Shown piece by piece: positions 62,661 through 64,000 of a stretch of DNA of 64,000 nucleotides (within the stretch, counting starts at the first letter, position 1; each line of letters begins with the position of its first letter). The stretch is from Pseudomonadota bacterium (GTDB lineage: Bacteria; Pseudomonadota; Gammaproteobacteria; Burkholderiales; Burkholderiaceae_C). The notes below the pieces were generated by a model. The model worked only from the letters and a program-made list of their open reading frames with translations, was not told the origin of the DNA and did no database searches. The stretch covers positions 1 to 64,000 of the forward strand of contig JAFEEG010000026.1 of assembly GCA_018241225.1 (NCBI GenBank), read 5' to 3'. The translations under genes were made by a program, and so were the position numbers.

Positions 62661-63905
62661 ATGACCGTTGTTCGCCAAGTTCGCCTCGCCGCGCTGCCTG
62701 CATCCCTGGTGCTTGCGGCGGCAGTTCAGGCCGCCCCCGTGAAGATCGGGATGGTCGAGACGCTGTCGGGTCCCCAGGCCTCGTCAGGTCAGGCCTATCG
62801 GGCCGGCGTGCGCTACGCCATCGACAAGTTCAACGCCGCAGGTGGATGGAATGGCGAACCGGTTCAACTGGTCGAGTACGACAACCAGGGCGGGCCGGCC
62901 GGCGCGTCGGAGAAGTTGAAGGCAGCGATTGCCGATGGCGTGCAGATCGTTGTGCAGGGTTCGTCGTCCGCCATCGGTGGCCAGATCACCGAGGACGTGC
63001 GCAAGTACAACCTGCGCAATCCGGGCAAGGAGGTCGTCTATATCAACGTCGGTGCCGAAGCTCTGGAGCTCACCGGCGAGAAGTGCAACTTCTATCACTT
63101 CCGCTTCGCGGGCAATGCACAGATCCGTGCCAAGGCCCTGGTGCAGGCGATGAAGGAAACGCATGCCCTGGGCACCAAGGTCTACGCGATCAACCAGAAC
63201 TACTCCTGGGGCCAGGACATGGAGCAGGCCATCGTCGACAATGCCGGGCCCGGCGGCTACAAGGTCGTCGAGAAGACGCTGCATGACGTGAACAAGATCC
63301 AGGACTTCGCGCCCTACGTGTCGAAGATCAGTGCCTCGGGTGCGGATACCGTGATGACCGGCAACTGGTCCAACGACCTGCTGCTGATGATGAAGGCGGC
63401 CAAGGCCAGCGGCCTGAAGGCGCGCTTCGGCACCGTGTATCTCGACCAGCCAGGCAACATCAGCAATGCGGGCGAACTCGCCATTGGCAACTATGTGGCG
63501 CACGCTTTCAATGCCGAGGCTGCCGGCGCCGACGGTGCCCGCTTCGTGGCCGACTACACCGCCAAGATCGGACACGCACCTGTGTTCGTGGAGCCGCAGA
63601 CGGTCTTCGGCCTCGAGATGGTGACCGACGCGCTCAAACGCACCAGGCCCGTCAATGGCTCGCTCGATGTCAATGCCTTTGCGAAGGCGCTGGAGTCCGG
63701 CAAGCTCAAGACGCCGATGGGTGAGATGAGCATGCGCGCCGCCGACCACCAGGTGCAGATGCCACTGGTGGTGTCGGTTGTGTCCAAGGACGCGAAGTAC
63801 AAGGCCGACGACACCGACATGGGCTTCAAGCCGGTGAAGGTGTTCAGCGCCGAAGCCGTGTCCGTGCCAGCGCAGGCGAGCTGCAAAATGCAGCGTCCGG
63901 GCTGA
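62661..63905 (+). CDS. Branched-chain-amino-acid-type ABC substrate-binding protein
   Basis: The 414-residue protein has a signal peptide (AALPASLVLAAAVQAAP) and the type-I periplasmic binding fold: VKIGMVETLSGPQASSGQAYRAGVRYAIDKFN and QGSSSAIGGQITEDV, with YAINQNYSWGQDMEQAIVDN. The ATG at 62661 follows GGAGA. Members of this group bind branched-chain amino acids, amides, or aromatic acids. Here the esterase context suggests an ester-derived acid. The permease and ATPase genes are not in the window. Confidence 0.87.
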   Translation: MTVVRQVRLAALPASLVLAAAVQAAPVKIGMVETLSGPQASSGQAYRAGVRYAIDKFNAAGGWNGEPVQLVEYDNQGGPAGASEKLKAAIADGVQIVVQGSSSAIGGQITEDVRKYNLRNPGKEVVYINVGAEALELTGEKCNFYHFRFAGNAQIRAKALVQAMKETHALGTKVYAINQNYSWGQDMEQAIVDNAGPGGYKVVEKTLHDVNKIQDFAPYVSKISASGADTVMTGNWSNDLLLMMKAAKASGLKARFGTVYLDQPGNISNAGELAIGNYVAHAFNAEAAGADGARFVADYTAKIGHAPVFVEPQTVFGLEMVTDALKRTRPVNGSLDVNAFAKALESGKLKTPMGEMSMRAADHQVQMPLVVSVVSKDAKYKADDTDMGFKPVKVFSAEAVSVPAQASCKMQRPG

Positions 63906-63938
63906 TTCTCCCGGGGTCCCGAAATTGGAGAACGACTC

Positions 63939-64000
63939 ATGAGTTCATCTCTCGAAGGCCAGCTTGCGTGGGTCACCGGTGGCGGCAGCGGCATCGGGCT
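63939..64000 (+). CDS. SDR-family dehydrogenase, N-terminal start
   Basis: Twenty residues are visible before the window ends: an ATG preceded by GGAGAACG, then LEGQLAWVTGGGSGIG, the TGxxxGIG cofactor-binding motif of short-chain dehydrogenases. It follows the binding-protein gene by 33 bases and is probably co-transcribed. A role as a hydroxyacid dehydrogenase would fit the ester cluster but cannot be judged from this part. Confidence 0.8.
   Translation, partial: MSSSLEGQLAWVTGGGSGIG

Noticed and set aside
1..64000. tRNA, rRNA or complete insertion sequences
   Set aside because: No cloverleaf with CCA-type ends, no rRNA-like stretch, and no transposase gene or terminal inverted repeats were recognised on either strand.

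Overview
The window looks like part of a large, high-GC conjugative plasmid from a beta-proteobacterium, most likely Comamonadaceae (Variovorax/Acidovorax/Hydrogenophaga type). The reasons are the protein families present, the codon and GC style, and the mixture of catabolic cargo with a plasmid core. No rRNA or tRNA gene was seen.

Left flank (1 to about 8.4 kb) is catabolic cargo: the end of an SDR dehydrogenase, a Tat-exported epoxide hydrolase, a fused indolepyruvate:ferredoxin oxidoreductase-type enzyme, a GntR/FCD and an AraC regulator, and a small cupin. About 0.8 kb without genes follows.

Plasmid core (9.2 to 55.8 kb). (i) A minus-strand dotD-dotC-dotB-icmT cluster of an IncI-type (Dot/Icm-like, type IVB) transfer apparatus, preceded by a polyvalent/zincin-like protein. 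(ii) A maintenance block with a ParM/ParR partition pair, a tyrosine recombinase, a coiled-coil DNA-binding-like protein, a ParA/ParB pair with an F-sopC-like array of six identical 23-bp palindromes, and an iteron origin with a Rep_3-like initiator. Two different partition systems sit side by side. (iii) A DNA-metabolism block: SF1 helicase, two unknown proteins, a very long AEP-type primase, a RecG-like helicase, an HU-like protein, a DnaB helicase and two loader-like proteins. (iv) A long plus-strand transfer operon: dotJ-like, dotI, dotH, dotG, dotF-like, TraQ/TraR-like membrane proteins, dotN, two unknown proteins and the dotO ATPase. The loader genes are translationally coupled to this operon. 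(v) A perfect LexA box followed by a small unknown gene, a secreted thermonuclease and a complete DNA polymerase II.

Right flank (56 to 64 kb) is again cargo, an ester/polyester-degradation cluster: a lipoprotein carboxylesterase, a type-2 PHB depolymerase-like enzyme, an AraC regulator, a tannase-family lipoprotein, a branched-chain-type ABC substrate-binding protein and the start of an SDR dehydrogenase.

The most unusual signal is a short Phe-Gly motif (GFGF or a close variant). It recurs near the ends or in the Pro/Ala-rich linkers of at least six otherwise unrelated plasmid proteins, nearly all replication enzymes. This suggests a shared docking tag for a plasmid-encoded replisome. Relaxase, coupling protein (DotL/TrbC), DotM and DotA/TraY are not in the window and would have to lie elsewhere on the replicon.
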